A DNA stretch of 28,410 nt from positions 1-28,410 of the forward strand of contig RGNC01000005.1 in the NCBI GenBank assembly GCA_010029175.1, in the 5' to 3' direction. Source of the stretch: Synechococcaceae bacterium WB8_1B_136 (lineage in GTDB: Bacteria > Cyanobacteriota > Cyanobacteriia > PCC-6307 > Cyanobiaceae). Position 1 is the first letter of the stretch, and every line of letters starts with the position of its first letter. Shown one piece after another: positions 7,216 to 15,346 of the stretch. The notes beneath the pieces are model-generated. The model was not told the DNA's origin, did not search any database, and saw only the letters and a list, made by a program, of their open reading frames with translations. A program made the translations under genes and the position numbers.

Positions 7216-7246
7216 ATGGCCGGCGGCGTCCCTAGCTTCCGGCCAT
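7216..7246 (+). repeat. 8-bp inverted repeat upstream of the 58-residue ORF
   Basis: ATGGCCGG at 7216-7223 and CCGGCCAT at 7239-7246 are perfect complements with a 15-base spacer. They lie in the divergent promoter region between the helicase gene and the ORF starting at 7278. It could be an operator for a dimeric regulator or a leader hairpin. No regulator family can be assigned. Confidence 0.35.
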
Positions 7247-7277
7247 CCCCCGCTCCCGGGTTCTGCCCCGTCAGTCC

Positions 7278-7454
7278 ATGGACGAGCGTTCTGCTTTTGC
7301 CCTCACCCCCGATGAGCTGCGCCAGCGCTTCGAGCGGGCGCTGGCCCTCGAGTGCGACCTCGACCCGATGATCCTGAGGGCGCGCCTGTTGCGCCATCAG
7401 GGCTCCACGCCCCAGGCCCGCTGCCTGGAGCAGGAGCTGCTGCCACTGGTCTGA
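7278..7454 (+). CDS. Small 58-residue protein of unknown function
   Basis: ATG at 7278, TGA at 7452-7454. The peptide starts MDERSAFALTPDELRQRFER and ends LEQELLPLV. It is soluble, helical in prediction by eye, and charged, with two Arg/Leu-rich amphipathic segments around residues 11-24 and 30-40. I do not recognise a family. It precedes the transhydrogenase operon by 69 bases on the same strand and could share its transcript. The absence of stops and the gene-like composition support a real gene, but the evidence for translation is modest. Confidence 0.6.
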   Translation: MDERSAFALTPDELRQRFERALALECDLDPMILRARLLRHQGSTPQARCLEQELLPLV

Positions 7455-7523
7455 GGCTGCTCTGTGCCGGACTGCGCACATTGCCGTTCAGGCAGTTGCC
7501 GCCGTCTGAGATTCGACCAATCA

Positions 7524-8708
7524 ATGGGAAGACGTGCCTGGCAGGCCAGCCCTTTGATCCGCGTGTTGGTGCCTCGGGAGCGGCGCTCCGGGGAAACCCG
7601 GGTGGCGGCAACCCCCGAAACGGTGAAGCGACTCTGCAGCCTGGGCTGCAGCGTGTGGTTGGAGCGAAGCGCGGGAGAGGCCGCCGGTTATGGCGATGGG
7701 GCCTTTGCCGAAGCCGGCGCGGAGCTGTTCGACGCCGAGGGTGCCGAGGCTGAAGCGCAATGGGCCGCCGCCGATCTGGTGCTGTGTGTGCAGGCCCCGG
7801 AGCTGGAGGCGTGCGGCCTCAGGCCGGGAGCCCTGTTGATCGGGCTGCTGGATCCCTTTCGCAACACCGCGCTGATCGACCTCTGCGAGGGGCGGCAGGT
7901 GTCGGCGCTGGCCCTGGAGCTGCTGCCCCGCATCAGCCGGGCCCAGGCGATGGATGCCCTCTCCTCCCAGGCCAACATCGCTGGCTACAAGGCGGTGCTG
8001 GTGGCGGCCGCCGCCCTGGATCGCTTTTTCCCGATGCTGATGACGGCAGCGGGCACCGTGCAGCCCGCCAAGGTGGTGGTGCTCGGTGCCGGGGTTGCCG
8101 GGCTGCAGGCGGTGGCCACCGCCCGCCGCCTGGGGGCGATGGTGAAGGTGAGCGATGTGCGGCCGGCGGCCCGGGAGCAGGTGGAATCGCTCGGGGCCCG
8201 TTTCATCGAGCCGCCCCAGATGGAGCAGGCCCCCGGTGAGGTGGGCGGTTATGCCCGCGAGGCCGGCGCCGTGTTTCTGGAGGCCCAGCGGCAGCTGCTG
8301 GCGCCGCACCTGCAGGAGGCCGATGTGGTGATCACCACCGCCCAGGTGCCCGGCAAGCCGGCGCCGTTGCTGGTGACCCGCGAGATGATCGCCCTGCTGC
8401 GGCCAGGCGCGGTGGTGGTGGATCTGGCGGTGGCCCAGGGGGGCAATTGCGCCGGTTCGGCGCCCGATGCCGAGGTGCTGCTGGATGGGGTGCGGCTGAT
8501 CGGCGCCTCCAACCTGCCGGCTTCGGTGCCCCAGCACGCCAGTGCCCTTTACGCCCGCAACCTGGTGGCCCTGGTGGAGGTGCTGCTGCAGGAGGGCGAG
8601 CTGCGCATCGACCCGCAGGACCCCCTGCTGGATCCCTGCCTGATCACCCACGCGGGTGCGTGCCGCCGCAACGACCTGCGCCCCATCCGCCAGGAGGTGC
8701 CGGCATGA
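7524..8708 (+). CDS. pntA: Proton-translocating NAD(P) transhydrogenase, alpha subunit part 1 (NAD-binding)
   Basis: Soluble NAD(H)-binding domain I of the membrane transhydrogenase that drives NADPH formation from NADH using the proton gradient. Visible marks are the AlaDH/PNT N-terminal motif RVAATPETVKRL at 26-37, SSQANIAGYKAV near 147-158 and the dinucleotide loop GAGVAG at 188-193. The frame opens earlier, at a GTG at 7464, but ATG 7524 is the more natural start; a TTG at 7554 directly before the conserved IRVLVPRE segment is also possible. The alpha chain is split into two genes here, as in other cyanobacteria and Rhodospirillum, unlike the single E. coli pntA. It overlaps the next gene by four bases (ATGA). 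In Synechocystis the complex is known in the thylakoid membrane. Confidence 0.93.
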   Translation: MGRRAWQASPLIRVLVPRERRSGETRVAATPETVKRLCSLGCSVWLERSAGEAAGYGDGAFAEAGAELFDAEGAEAEAQWAAADLVLCVQAPELEACGLRPGALLIGLLDPFRNTALIDLCEGRQVSALALELLPRISRAQAMDALSSQANIAGYKAVLVAAAALDRFFPMLMTAAGTVQPAKVVVLGAGVAGLQAVATARRLGAMVKVSDVRPAAREQVESLGARFIEPPQMEQAPGEVGGYAREAGAVFLEAQRQLLAPHLQEADVVITTAQVPGKPAPLLVTREMIALLRPGAVVVDLAVAQGGNCAGSAPDAEVLLDGVRLIGASNLPASVPQHASALYARNLVALVEVLLQEGELRIDPQDPLLDPCLITHAGACRRNDLRPIRQEVPA

Positions 8709-8983
8709 GTGAAGCGCTCTGGGTGCTGTTGCTCGGCAGCCTGCTGGGCCTTGAGTTGATCGGCAAGGTGCCGCCCACCTTGCACACCCCCTTGATGAGT
8801 GGCGCCAACGCCATCAGCGGCATCACCCTGCTGGCGGCCCTGGCCCTGATCACCCAGGCCCCCACCGCAGCTCTGCAGTTGGTGGGGGCCGTGGCCCTGG
8901 GCTTTGCCCTGTTCAACGTGGTGGGTGGCTTTCTGGTCACCGACCGCATGCTTGCCATGTTCCGCCGCCGGGGGACCTCCTGA
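8705..8983 (+). CDS. pntAB: NAD(P) transhydrogenase, alpha subunit part 2 (membrane)
   Basis: A 92-residue membrane protein forming the alpha half of proton-channel domain II. After MSEALWVLLLGSLLGLELIG come the family motif PPTLHTPLMSGANAISGI (about residues 23-40) and two more hydrophobic helices, ending with LVTDRMLAMFRRR, the conserved cytoplasmic tail. ATG at 8705 overlaps the stop of part 1 as ATGA, and its own TGA overlaps the pntB ATG by one base (TGATG), so the three genes are very likely translated in a coupled way. Length matches the split-subunit family. Confidence 0.94.
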   Translation: MSEALWVLLLGSLLGLELIGKVPPTLHTPLMSGANAISGITLLAALALITQAPTAALQLVGAVALGFALFNVVGGFLVTDRMLAMFRRRGTS

Positions 8984-10440
8984 TGACCAGCTTCGCTTTG
9001 CCCAGCCTGCACCTGGCCCTGGATCTGGGGGCTGTGCTGCTGCTGGCCCTGGGGCTCAAGGGCCTCTCCAAGGTGCGGACGGCCCGGGGTGCCAACGGCC
9101 TGGCGGCCGTGGCCCTGGCCTTGGCGGTGCTCGGGCTGTTGCTGGAACAGGGCCTCACCGGCTGGGCCTGGATGCTGCTCGGCCTGGTGGTCGGCGGCGG
9201 CGCCGGGGCCCTGGTGGCCTATCGGGTGCCGATGACCTCCATGCCTGAGGTGGTGGCGCTGTTCAACGGCTGCGGCGGCATGTCGTCGCTGCTGGTGGCC
9301 CTGGGGGCCGCGGCCCTGCCGGCCGCTGGGAGCCGCGCGCCGCTCGATCGGCTGGAGCTGGTGTCGGTGGTGGTGTCGGTGCTGGTGGGGGCCATCACCT
9401 TCAGCGGTTCGCTGGTGGCCATGGCCAAGCTGCAGGAGTGGCTGGCCACCCCCGGCTGGACCCAGCGACCCGCCCGCCATGCCGTGAACCTGGCCCTGGC
9501 GGCCGCGGCCCTGGCCTGCGGCCTGGCCTGGCCCATGGGCTGGCTGGCGGCGCCCCTGGCCCTGGCGGGCCTCACGGCGGCCTCCTTGCTGCTGGGCATC
9601 GGCCTCACCCTGCCCATCGGTGGCGCCGACATGCCGGTGGTGATCTCACTGCTCAACTCCTATTCCGGTGTGGCCGCGGCGGCGGCCGGTTTTGTGGTGG
9701 GCAGCCAGCTGTTGATCGTGGCCGGCGCCATGGTGGGGGCCGCCGGCTTGATCCTCACCCAGGTGATGTGCACGGCGATGAACCGCTCGCTGCCCTCGGT
9801 GCTGTTCGGGGGTGCCCTGGGGGCCAGCGGCTCTGGCGGTGGCAGCCCTGCTGGCGGGGGCGATGGCAGCTACAGCTCCATCACCTCCTGCTCCCCGGAG
9901 GAATGTGCCCTCGCCCTGGAGGCGGCCGAGCGGGTGGTGTTCGTGCCGGGCTACGGCCTGGCGGTGGCCCAGGCCCAGCACAGCCTCAAGGAGCTGGCGC
10001 GGCTGCTGGAAACGGCGGGCATCGAGGTGGCCTACGCCATCCACCCGGTGGCGGGGCGGATGCCGGGCCACATGAACGTGCTGCTGGCGGAGGCCGATGT
10101 GCCCTACGAGCAGCTGATCGAGATGGAGGCCATCAACCCCGATTTCCCCCGCACCGATGTGGTGATCGTGCTTGGCGCCAACGATGTGGTGAACCCCGAT
10201 GCCAAGACCGATCCCGCCAGCCCGCTCTATGGCATGCCCGTGCTGGAGGTGGATCAGGCCCGCAGCGTGTTTGTGGTGAAGCGCAGCTTGGGGGCCGGCT
10301 ATTCCGGCATCCGCAACGGCCTGTTTGAGCTGCCCCACACCTCAATGGTGTTCGGGGATGCCAAGGCCGTGCTGCAGCAGCTCACCACGGAGCTGCGCAG
10401 TTTGGGGGTGGGTAAGGTGCCAGCCGCCGCCGGGCGCTGA
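8983..10440 (+). CDS. pntB: NAD(P) transhydrogenase, beta subunit
   Basis: 485 residues. The N-terminal membrane part has about eight to nine hydrophobic segments, with the conserved MTSMPEVVALFNGCGGMSS at about 84-102 and GGADMPVVISLLNSYSG near 213-229, both part of the proton path. A Gly/Ser linker at about 276-299 leads to the soluble NADP(H)-binding domain III with GYGLAVAQAQ at 323-332 and LGANDVVNPDA further on. This is the partner of the two alpha genes upstream. Its TGA overlaps the ATG of the following hydrolase by one base. Length is slightly above the E. coli protein (about 462), explained mainly by the linker. Confidence 0.95.
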   Translation: MTSFALPSLHLALDLGAVLLLALGLKGLSKVRTARGANGLAAVALALAVLGLLLEQGLTGWAWMLLGLVVGGGAGALVAYRVPMTSMPEVVALFNGCGGMSSLLVALGAAALPAAGSRAPLDRLELVSVVVSVLVGAITFSGSLVAMAKLQEWLATPGWTQRPARHAVNLALAAAALACGLAWPMGWLAAPLALAGLTAASLLLGIGLTLPIGGADMPVVISLLNSYSGVAAAAAGFVVGSQLLIVAGAMVGAAGLILTQVMCTAMNRSLPSVLFGGALGASGSGGGSPAGGGDGSYSSITSCSPEECALALEAAERVVFVPGYGLAVAQAQHSLKELARLLETAGIEVAYAIHPVAGRMPGHMNVLLAEADVPYEQLIEMEAINPDFPRTDVVIVLGANDVVNPDAKTDPASPLYGMPVLEVDQARSVFVVKRSLGAGYSGIRNGLFELPHTSMVFGDAKAVLQQLTTELRSLGVGKVPAAAGR

Positions 10441-11534
10441 TGCTTCCACACCAGTTGGGCCTGGAGCCATTCCGGCCCCGGGCCCCCTGGTGGACGGGCG
10501 ACCTCCAGACCCTGCGGGACACCCTGCGGCCGGTGCGGCTGCCAGCGGATGCGGGGCAGCCGCTGCTGCTGCCAGTGGCGGCCAGGCCCGGGGGCAAGGG
10601 CGTGGATCAGCTGCTGGCGGTCCACGATTTGCCGCTGCCCCCCCGGGAGCCCCTCGGGCTGGTGGTGCTGCTGCATGGCCTGGGCGGCTCCAGCGATCGC
10701 GAGGGCCTGCGGCGCATGGGCCGGGCCCTGCAGCTGGCGGGCTTCGCCGTGCTGCGGCTGAACCTGCGGGGCGCCGGTGCCGGCCGAGCGCTGGCGCCGG
10801 GCACCTATGCCGCCTGCTGCAACCGGGATCTGCTGCCGGTGTTGGAGCAGGCCCGCCACTTGGCCCATCAACACGCTGATCAACGGGCTGGGGCACTGCG
10901 GCTGCTGGGCATGGGCATTTCCCTGGGGGGCACGATGCTGCTCAATGCGGCGCTGGCGGGGGCGCCGTTGGATGGGCTGGTCTGCATCAGCAGTCCGCTC
11001 GACCTCGCCCAGTGCTCGGCCCAGATCGAGCGCCCGCGCAATCGCCTCTATCAGCGCTGGCTGCTGAAGCGGCTGGTGCAACAGACCCTCGCCGATCCCT
11101 TCGGGGTGAGCGACGCCGAGCGGGTGGCCCTGGAGGGCCGCGGCCAGCAGGGCCCGATCCGCACCATCCGCGGCTTCGACGCCGCCATCACCGCTCCCCG
11201 CTGGGGCTACAGCTCGGTGGAGCATTACTACGCCGCCGCCAGCCCCTGGCCCAGGCTGTTGGAGCGCTGCTGCGCCGGCTGGCAGGGGCTGCCCCCCACG
11301 CTGCTGGTGCACGCCTACGACGACCCCTGGGTGCCGGTGGAGGCCACCCGCCAGCTGGCGGCTGCAGGGGAGCTTCAGGCCCGGGGGCTGGAGGTGCTGC
11401 TCACCCGGCAGGGCGGCCACAACGGCTTCCACTCCCGCTGCGATGGCCCCGAGGGCAACTGGGGCGACCGGCTCACGGCCCGCTGGTTCCGCCGGCTGGT
11501 GGGGGCGCCGCCGCAGCCTGGGGCCGCGGGCTGA
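10440..11534 (+). CDS. YheT-like alpha/beta hydrolase
   Basis: A 364-residue hydrolase of the AB-hydrolase-4 (YheT/LABH3) type. LLHGLGGSS at about 78-85 forms the oxyanion region, GISLG at 159-163 carries the nucleophile Ser161, an acidic candidate lies in HAYDDPWVP near residue 300, and the catalytic His is in GGHNGF near 325. The substrate is unknown; family members are implicated in ester or lipid hydrolysis. ATG at 10440 overlaps the pntB stop (TGATG), so it is the last gene of the transhydrogenase operon, although no functional link is known. Its last 62 bases overlap the 3' end of the opposite-strand [2Fe-2S] gene. Confidence 0.85.
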   Translation: MLPHQLGLEPFRPRAPWWTGDLQTLRDTLRPVRLPADAGQPLLLPVAARPGGKGVDQLLAVHDLPLPPREPLGLVVLLHGLGGSSDREGLRRMGRALQLAGFAVLRLNLRGAGAGRALAPGTYAACCNRDLLPVLEQARHLAHQHADQRAGALRLLGMGISLGGTMLLNAALAGAPLDGLVCISSPLDLAQCSAQIERPRNRLYQRWLLKRLVQQTLADPFGVSDAERVALEGRGQQGPIRTIRGFDAAITAPRWGYSSVEHYYAAASPWPRLLERCCAGWQGLPPTLLVHAYDDPWVPVEATRQLAAAGELQARGLEVLLTRQGGHNGFHSRCDGPEGNWGDRLTARWFRRLVGAPPQPGAAG

Positions 11535-11862
11535 AGGCCAGTTGGCGGATCAGCCAGGGCTGCACCGGCCGGCCCTCCAGCACGTGCTCCCGCAGGATCC
11601 GCTCGATCCGCTCCGGAGACACGCCGCCGTAGATGCTGCCCTCCGGCCAGATCAACAGGATCGGCCCTTCGGCGCAGATGCGCAGGCAGTCGGCCTTGGT
11701 GCGCAGCACGATGCCCTCGGGGCGCTGCGGATCCTCCAGGCCCCACTCGCGCACCAGACGCTTGAGGGTGTCCCAGCTGGCGGCGCCGATGGCTGGATCG
11801 GGGCAGCAGAGCGCCTTGGTGGGGGTGGCGCAGAGCAGCAGGTGATGGGAAACGCGGATCAC
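11473..11862 (-). CDS. Thioredoxin-like [2Fe-2S] ferredoxin-type protein
   Basis: 129 residues with the four-cysteine pattern of the thioredoxin-fold [2Fe-2S] family: C11 with C19 or C20, then C59 and C63 (TKADCLRICAEGP). The hydrophobic strand before C11 and the IWPEGSIYGGV segment after the second pair also fit the family, which includes the NuoE-like and Shethna-type proteins. It starts at a GTG (11862) that overlaps the dxr stop as GTGA, so it is translationally coupled to dxr. The C-terminal 20 residues are Pro/Ala-rich and are encoded antisense to the hydrolase gene. The electron-transfer partner is unknown. A link to later, ferredoxin-dependent MEP-pathway steps is possible but only inferred from position. 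Confidence 0.83.
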   Translation of the reverse strand: MIRVSHHLLLCATPTKALCCPDPAIGAASWDTLKRLVREWGLEDPQRPEGIVLRTKADCLRICAEGPILLIWPEGSIYGGVSPERIERILREHVLEGRPVQPWLIRQLAFSPRPQAAAAPPPAGGTSGP

Positions 11863-13121
11863 GCCGGCAGCGCCGCCGGGGCCTGGGTATGAACAGTGGC
11901 CTGCAGCCGGGCTGCAGCCTCACGCACCGCCTGACGGGCCCAGGCGTCGACGGCCAGCACGTCGGACAGGGAGGGGTTGGCGGTGAGGTCGGCCTTGTGG
12001 CGATCGCACACCACGTCGATCAAGCGCGGGATATCGAGGAAGTGGATCTGCTCGTCGAGGAACAGCGCCACGGCCTGCTCGTTGGCGGCGTTCATCACCG
12101 CCGGCATGGTCCCACCGGCGCGGCCGGCGGCGTAGGCCAGCTCCATGCAGGGGTATTTCGCGGGGTCGGGGGCGCGGAAGCTGAGCGAGCCCACCTCGGT
12201 GAGATCCAAGCGGCGCCAGGGGGTGGCGAGGCGCTCGGGCCAGCTGAGGCAGTAGAGGATGGGCAGCTTCATGTCGGGCCAGCCCAGCTGGGCCAGCACC
12301 GAGGAATCGGCCAGCTCCACCATCGAGTGGATGATCGACTGGGGGTGGATCACGATCTCGATGTGGTCGTAATCGAGGCCGAACAGGTAGTGGGCCTCTA
12401 TCACCTCCAGGCCCTTGTTCATCAAGGAGGCGGAATCCACGGTGATCTTGCGGCCCATGCTCCAGTTGGGGTGGCTGGTGGCATCGGCCACGGTGGCCTT
12501 GTGCAGATCGGCGGGATCCCAGTCGCGGAAGGCGCCGCCGGAGGCCGTGAGCTGGATGCGGCGCAGCCCGGGGGTGGGCGTGCCGGTGCTCAGGCGAGCG
12601 GTGTCGGCGTAGGGGGTGCCCTGCAGGCACTGGAAGATGGCGGAGTGCTCGGAGTCGGCCGGCAGCAGGCGGCTGCCCGACTTCTCCAGCTCCGGCAGCA
12701 CCACCGGGCCGGCGGCGATCAGGGTTTCCTTGTTGGCCAGGGCCAGGTCCTTGCCGGCGCGGATCGCGGCCAGGGTGGGTAGCAGGCCGGCACAGCCCAC
12801 GATGCCGGTGACCACCAGATCGGCGCTGGACCAGGCCGCGGCGGCCTCCAGCCCCTCGGGGCCCCCCAGCAAGTCGGGCAGGCGGGCTGGCCGTTGCGCC
12901 GGCTCCAGCGCCTGCAGGCGCTCCCGCAGCTCGGCCACGCGATCGCCGTTGGCCAACGCCACCACCTCGGGGACATGGCGGCAGATCTGGTCGATCAACA
13001 GGTCGAGGTTGTTGCCGGCCGTGAGGGCCACCACCTTGAAGCGATCGGGGAACTCCTCGGCCAGCTCGAGGGTCTGGGTGCCGATGGAGCCGGTGGATCC
13101 CAACACGGAGAGGGCTTTCAC
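11859..13121 (-). CDS. dxr: 1-deoxy-D-xylulose 5-phosphate reductoisomerase
   Basis: Converts DXP to MEP with NADPH, the committed step of isoprenoid synthesis, supplying carotenoids, phytol and quinones in a cyanobacterium. GSTGSIG at 8-14 is the NADPH loop, NKETL is at 130-134, ADSEHSAIFQ at 155-164 includes metal ligands D156 and E158, and MNKGLEVIEAH further on supplies the remaining acidic ligands. MNAANEQAVALFL is the conserved C-terminal segment. Length of 420 is close to the E. coli enzyme (398) with a short Ala-rich tail. The start is a GTG at 13121, set directly before the family's KALSVLGSTG opening. All catalytic motifs are intact. Confidence 0.96.
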   Translation of the reverse strand: MKALSVLGSTGSIGTQTLELAEEFPDRFKVVALTAGNNLDLLIDQICRHVPEVVALANGDRVAELRERLQALEPAQRPARLPDLLGGPEGLEAAAAWSSADLVVTGIVGCAGLLPTLAAIRAGKDLALANKETLIAAGPVVLPELEKSGSRLLPADSEHSAIFQCLQGTPYADTARLSTGTPTPGLRRIQLTASGGAFRDWDPADLHKATVADATSHPNWSMGRKITVDSASLMNKGLEVIEAHYLFGLDYDHIEIVIHPQSIIHSMVELADSSVLAQLGWPDMKLPILYCLSWPERLATPWRRLDLTEVGSLSFRAPDPAKYPCMELAYAAGRAGGTMPAVMNAANEQAVALFLDEQIHFLDIPRLIDVVCDRHKADLTANPSLSDVLAVDAWARQAVREAAARLQATVHTQAPAALPA

Positions 13122-13203
13122 GGCGCCGCAGCAAGTGGGGTCAGTTTCCCACCTGCCGGCGCAGCCCGGCGGTCACACTGGGGCCAGTGCAGAACGAGGG
13201 TGC

Positions 13204-13404
13204 ATGGCGGGCTGGTTGCAGCGCTGGAACTTCATCGAGCGCGCCAGGCTGGAACGGCAGCTCTGGGATGCGTTCGAGCGCGGTGAACCGATCGAGCAGT
13301 TGGTGGAGCAGTGCGAGCCGGGGTTTCAGAAGGAGGTGTGGAGCACCACGGCCGCTCGCATCCGCAAGATCGAGCAGCTGATGCGCAACCAGGAGCAGCC
13401 CTGA
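13204..13404 (+). CDS. Conserved-looking 66-residue protein of unknown function
   Basis: ATG at 13204. The peptide begins MAGWLQRWNFIERARLERQL and continues with WDAFERGEPIEQLVEQ and a basic helix RIRKIEQLMRNQEQP. It is soluble and helical, with no cysteine motif or membrane segment. It is divergent from dxr, with an 82-base gap, and convergent with the coiled-coil gene, 18 bases away. I do not recognise a named family; the strong residue pattern and the clean start support a real gene. No function is proposed. Confidence 0.65.
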   Translation: MAGWLQRWNFIERARLERQLWDAFERGEPIEQLVEQCEPGFQKEVWSTTAARIRKIEQLMRNQEQP

Positions 13405-13422
13405 AGCAGCTCGGAGGCTGGT

Positions 13423-13764
13423 TCAGCAGTGCTCTAGCAGGGTCTGGAGCTGGAGTTGCAGCGCCTTCACCTCCGCCAGTTGTTGGTGGGCGGCGCTCAA
13501 GGCCTCGCGCAACTGCTCCCGTTCCTGGGTCAGCTCCAGCACCTGTTGCTGGCTGGCTTGCAGCTCCTGGCGCAGGTCGCGCAGGCCGTTCAGCCGCTCT
13601 TCGGCGGTGGCGATGGTCTGGCGCAGGGCCTGCAGGTCGAGGCTTAACTCGGGCGCCTGGCCAGGCTCTCCGTTCAGGACCTCCACACGCACTGGATCCA
13701 CTACATCGAGGGGTGTGGTCTGCAGCCCGGTGAGTTGGTCGGAGGTGGTCAGATTGGCTTGCAT
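13423..13764 (-). CDS. Coiled-coil protein of unknown function
   Basis: From the ATG at 13764 it is 113 residues. The first 45 residues are polar and unstructured by eye (MQANLTTSDQLTGLQTTP). Residues 50-113 form one long heptad-like coiled coil rich in Leu, Gln and Glu, including LQALRQTIATAEERLNGL and LAEVKALQLQLQTLLEHC. It follows cysS by 34 bases on the same strand. An in-frame start at 13860 would overlap cysS by 62 bases and adds no recognisable sequence, so I use the internal ATG. Family unknown; a structural or scaffold role would be a guess. Confidence 0.65.
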   Translation of the reverse strand: MQANLTTSDQLTGLQTTPLDVVDPVRVEVLNGEPGQAPELSLDLQALRQTIATAEERLNGLRDLRQELQASQQQVLELTQEREQLREALSAAHQQLAEVKALQLQLQTLLEHC

Positions 13765-13798
13765 CACCGGTTCGTGCTCGTCCCAGCGCCTGGTCTCT

Positions 13799-15346
13799 TC
13801 AGGATGGATCAGATTGGCCTGTGGTGGTGCAATCCGCCCGCAACCACTCGCAGTGTCCACCCGGCCTGTCGATCAGTTCGATGCCCTGACTGCGGAGCTG
13901 GTCGCGGATCTGATCGGCGCGGCTGAAATCGCGGGCGACCTTGGCCGAGCGGCGCTGCTCGATCAGGGCTTCGATTTCGGCCTCCGATGGCCCAGTGCCG
14001 CCGCTGGGGCTTGCATCTGCGGCTCGAGGCTCAGGCTTGAGGCCGAGAACGGCCGCCAGTTCGCGCAGCAGGGCGGCCTGGGCGAGCCGTTCGGGCTGTG
14101 TGGCTTCGGCGGCCGCGGCTGGATCGCCCCGCTCCAGGCGATTGGCCAGGGAGCGCAGGGGCTTGGCCAGCTCGAACAGCACCGCCAGGGCCGCCGACGT
14201 GTTGAGGTCGTCGTTCATGGCGGCGGCAAAGCGCTGGCGGGCAGCGGCGAGTTCGGGGCTGAGCAGGGATGGATCGCTTGCCGCCTGGGCAGGGGTGATG
14301 GTGTCGCCAGCGGCTGCAGGAGCCTCCGTGCTGCCGCTGGGGAGCCCCAGGGCGGCGTTGAGACCTTTCCAGGCGGTGGCGGCGGCCTCGAGGGCGTCGG
14401 CGGTGAAGTCGAGCGGTTTGCGGTAGTGGGCCTGCAGGGTGAACAGGCGCAGGGTCATCGGCGACACGCCGGAATCCAGCAGGGCGCGGATGGTGGTGAA
14501 GTTGCCGAGGGATTTGCTCATCTTCTGGCCGCCCACGTTCACCATGCCGTTGTGCAGCCAGTAGTGGGCTAGCTCCTTGCCCGTGGCCGCCTCCGACTGG
14601 GCGATTTCGTTCTCGTGGTGGGGAAACACCAGGTCGGCGCCGCCGAGGTGGATGTCGATCGTGTCGCCCAGTTCCTCGCGCACCATGGCCGAACACTCGA
14701 TGTGCCAGCCCGGCCGGCCTGGTCCCCAGGGGGAGGGGAAGCTGGGTTCGCCCGGTTTGGCGCCCTTCCAGAGGGCGAAGTCGAACGGGTGCTGCTTGCG
14801 GGCCTCCTCTTCGGTGGCCACGCGGCCGGAGGCGTTGTCCTGCTGCTGGTCGAGGTCGCGACCGCTGAGCTTGCCGTAGCCGGCGTGCTTCATCACGGCG
14901 AAATACACATCGCCATCGGCGGAGTAGGCCGCCCCCTTGGCCTCCAGTTCGCTGATCAGTCGCCGGATCGCATCGAGGCTGCGGGTGGCCCGCGGCATGC
15001 GGTCCGCCGGCAGGATGTTGAGGCGCGCCATGTCGGCCACGAAGGCCTCGATGTTGCGCTCGCTCACCACCTCCATCGCGCTGCCCTCCTCGGCGGCCCG
15101 CTTCAGGATCTTGTCGTCGATGTCGGTGTAGTTCTGCACGAAGGTCACCGCGTAGCCGCTCCAGATCAGGTGGCGGCGCAGCACGTCCCAGGCGATGTAG
15201 CTGCGGGCATGGCCCAGGTGGCACAGGTCGTAGACCGTGACCCCGCAGCAGTAGAGGCTCACCTTGCCCGGCTCGATTGGCCGGAACTCCTCGACGCGGC
15301 GGGTGAGGGTGTTGGTGAGCCGCAGGGTCATGGCACCGGCCGTCAT
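13799..15346 (-). CDS. cysS: Cysteinyl-tRNA synthetase
   Basis: Class I synthetase that charges tRNA-Cys. The HIGH motif appears as HLGH at 43-46 and KMSKS at 275-279. Zinc ligands are expected at C33/C34, C218 and in PHHENE at 242-247. Family segments YTDIDDKI and WHIECSAM are present. Length of 515 exceeds E. coli (461), mainly through a loop around residues 325-345 rich in Ala, Ser and Thr and a longer C-terminus. ATG at 15346 overlaps the polA stop (ATGA); an ATG five codons later (MTLRL) is an alternative. It is co-transcribed with polA. Confidence 0.96.
   Translation of the reverse strand: MTAGAMTLRLTNTLTRRVEEFRPIEPGKVSLYCCGVTVYDLCHLGHARSYIAWDVLRRHLIWSGYAVTFVQNYTDIDDKILKRAAEEGSAMEVVSERNIEAFVADMARLNILPADRMPRATRSLDAIRRLISELEAKGAAYSADGDVYFAVMKHAGYGKLSGRDLDQQQDNASGRVATEEEARKQHPFDFALWKGAKPGEPSFPSPWGPGRPGWHIECSAMVREELGDTIDIHLGGADLVFPHHENEIAQSEAATGKELAHYWLHNGMVNVGGQKMSKSLGNFTTIRALLDSGVSPMTLRLFTLQAHYRKPLDFTADALEAAATAWKGLNAALGLPSGSTEAPAAAGDTITPAQAASDPSLLSPELAAARQRFAAAMNDDLNTSAALAVLFELAKPLRSLANRLERGDPAAAAEATQPERLAQAALLRELAAVLGLKPEPRAADASPSGGTGPSEAEIEALIEQRRSAKVARDFSRADQIRDQLRSQGIELIDRPGGHCEWLRADCTTTGQSDPS

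Noticed and set aside
6142..7371. 409-residue open frame on the plus strand
   Set aside because: It is antisense to the helicase gene, is rich in Gln, Gly and Pro without domain motifs, and arises from high GC codon bias. The helicase has a full motif set on the other strand.
5695..7454. Helicase and small ORF as a defence module
   Set aside because: Apart from the helicase there is no nuclease, methylase, sensor or mobile gene; the neighbours are redox and transhydrogenase genes, so a defence role is not supported.
7521..8651. 376-residue open frame on the minus strand
   Set aside because: Antisense to the transhydrogenase alpha gene; Gly/His/Gln-rich with no recognisable motif.
10693..12946. 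HIP1 palindrome GCGATCGC at 10693, 12000 and 12939
   Set aside because: HIP1 is highly enriched in many cyanobacteria. Only a few copies were noticed here, roughly what GC content would give, so I do not claim enrichment.
11920..13134. 404-residue open frame overlapping dxr on the same strand
   Set aside because: A frame-shifted reading of dxr, very rich in Arg, Gly and Pro. The true frame keeps all Dxr motifs.
13136..13153. GTGGG and CCCAC inverted repeat in the dxr upstream gap
   Set aside because: Only a 5-bp stem with an 8-base loop; this is expected by chance in GC-rich DNA.
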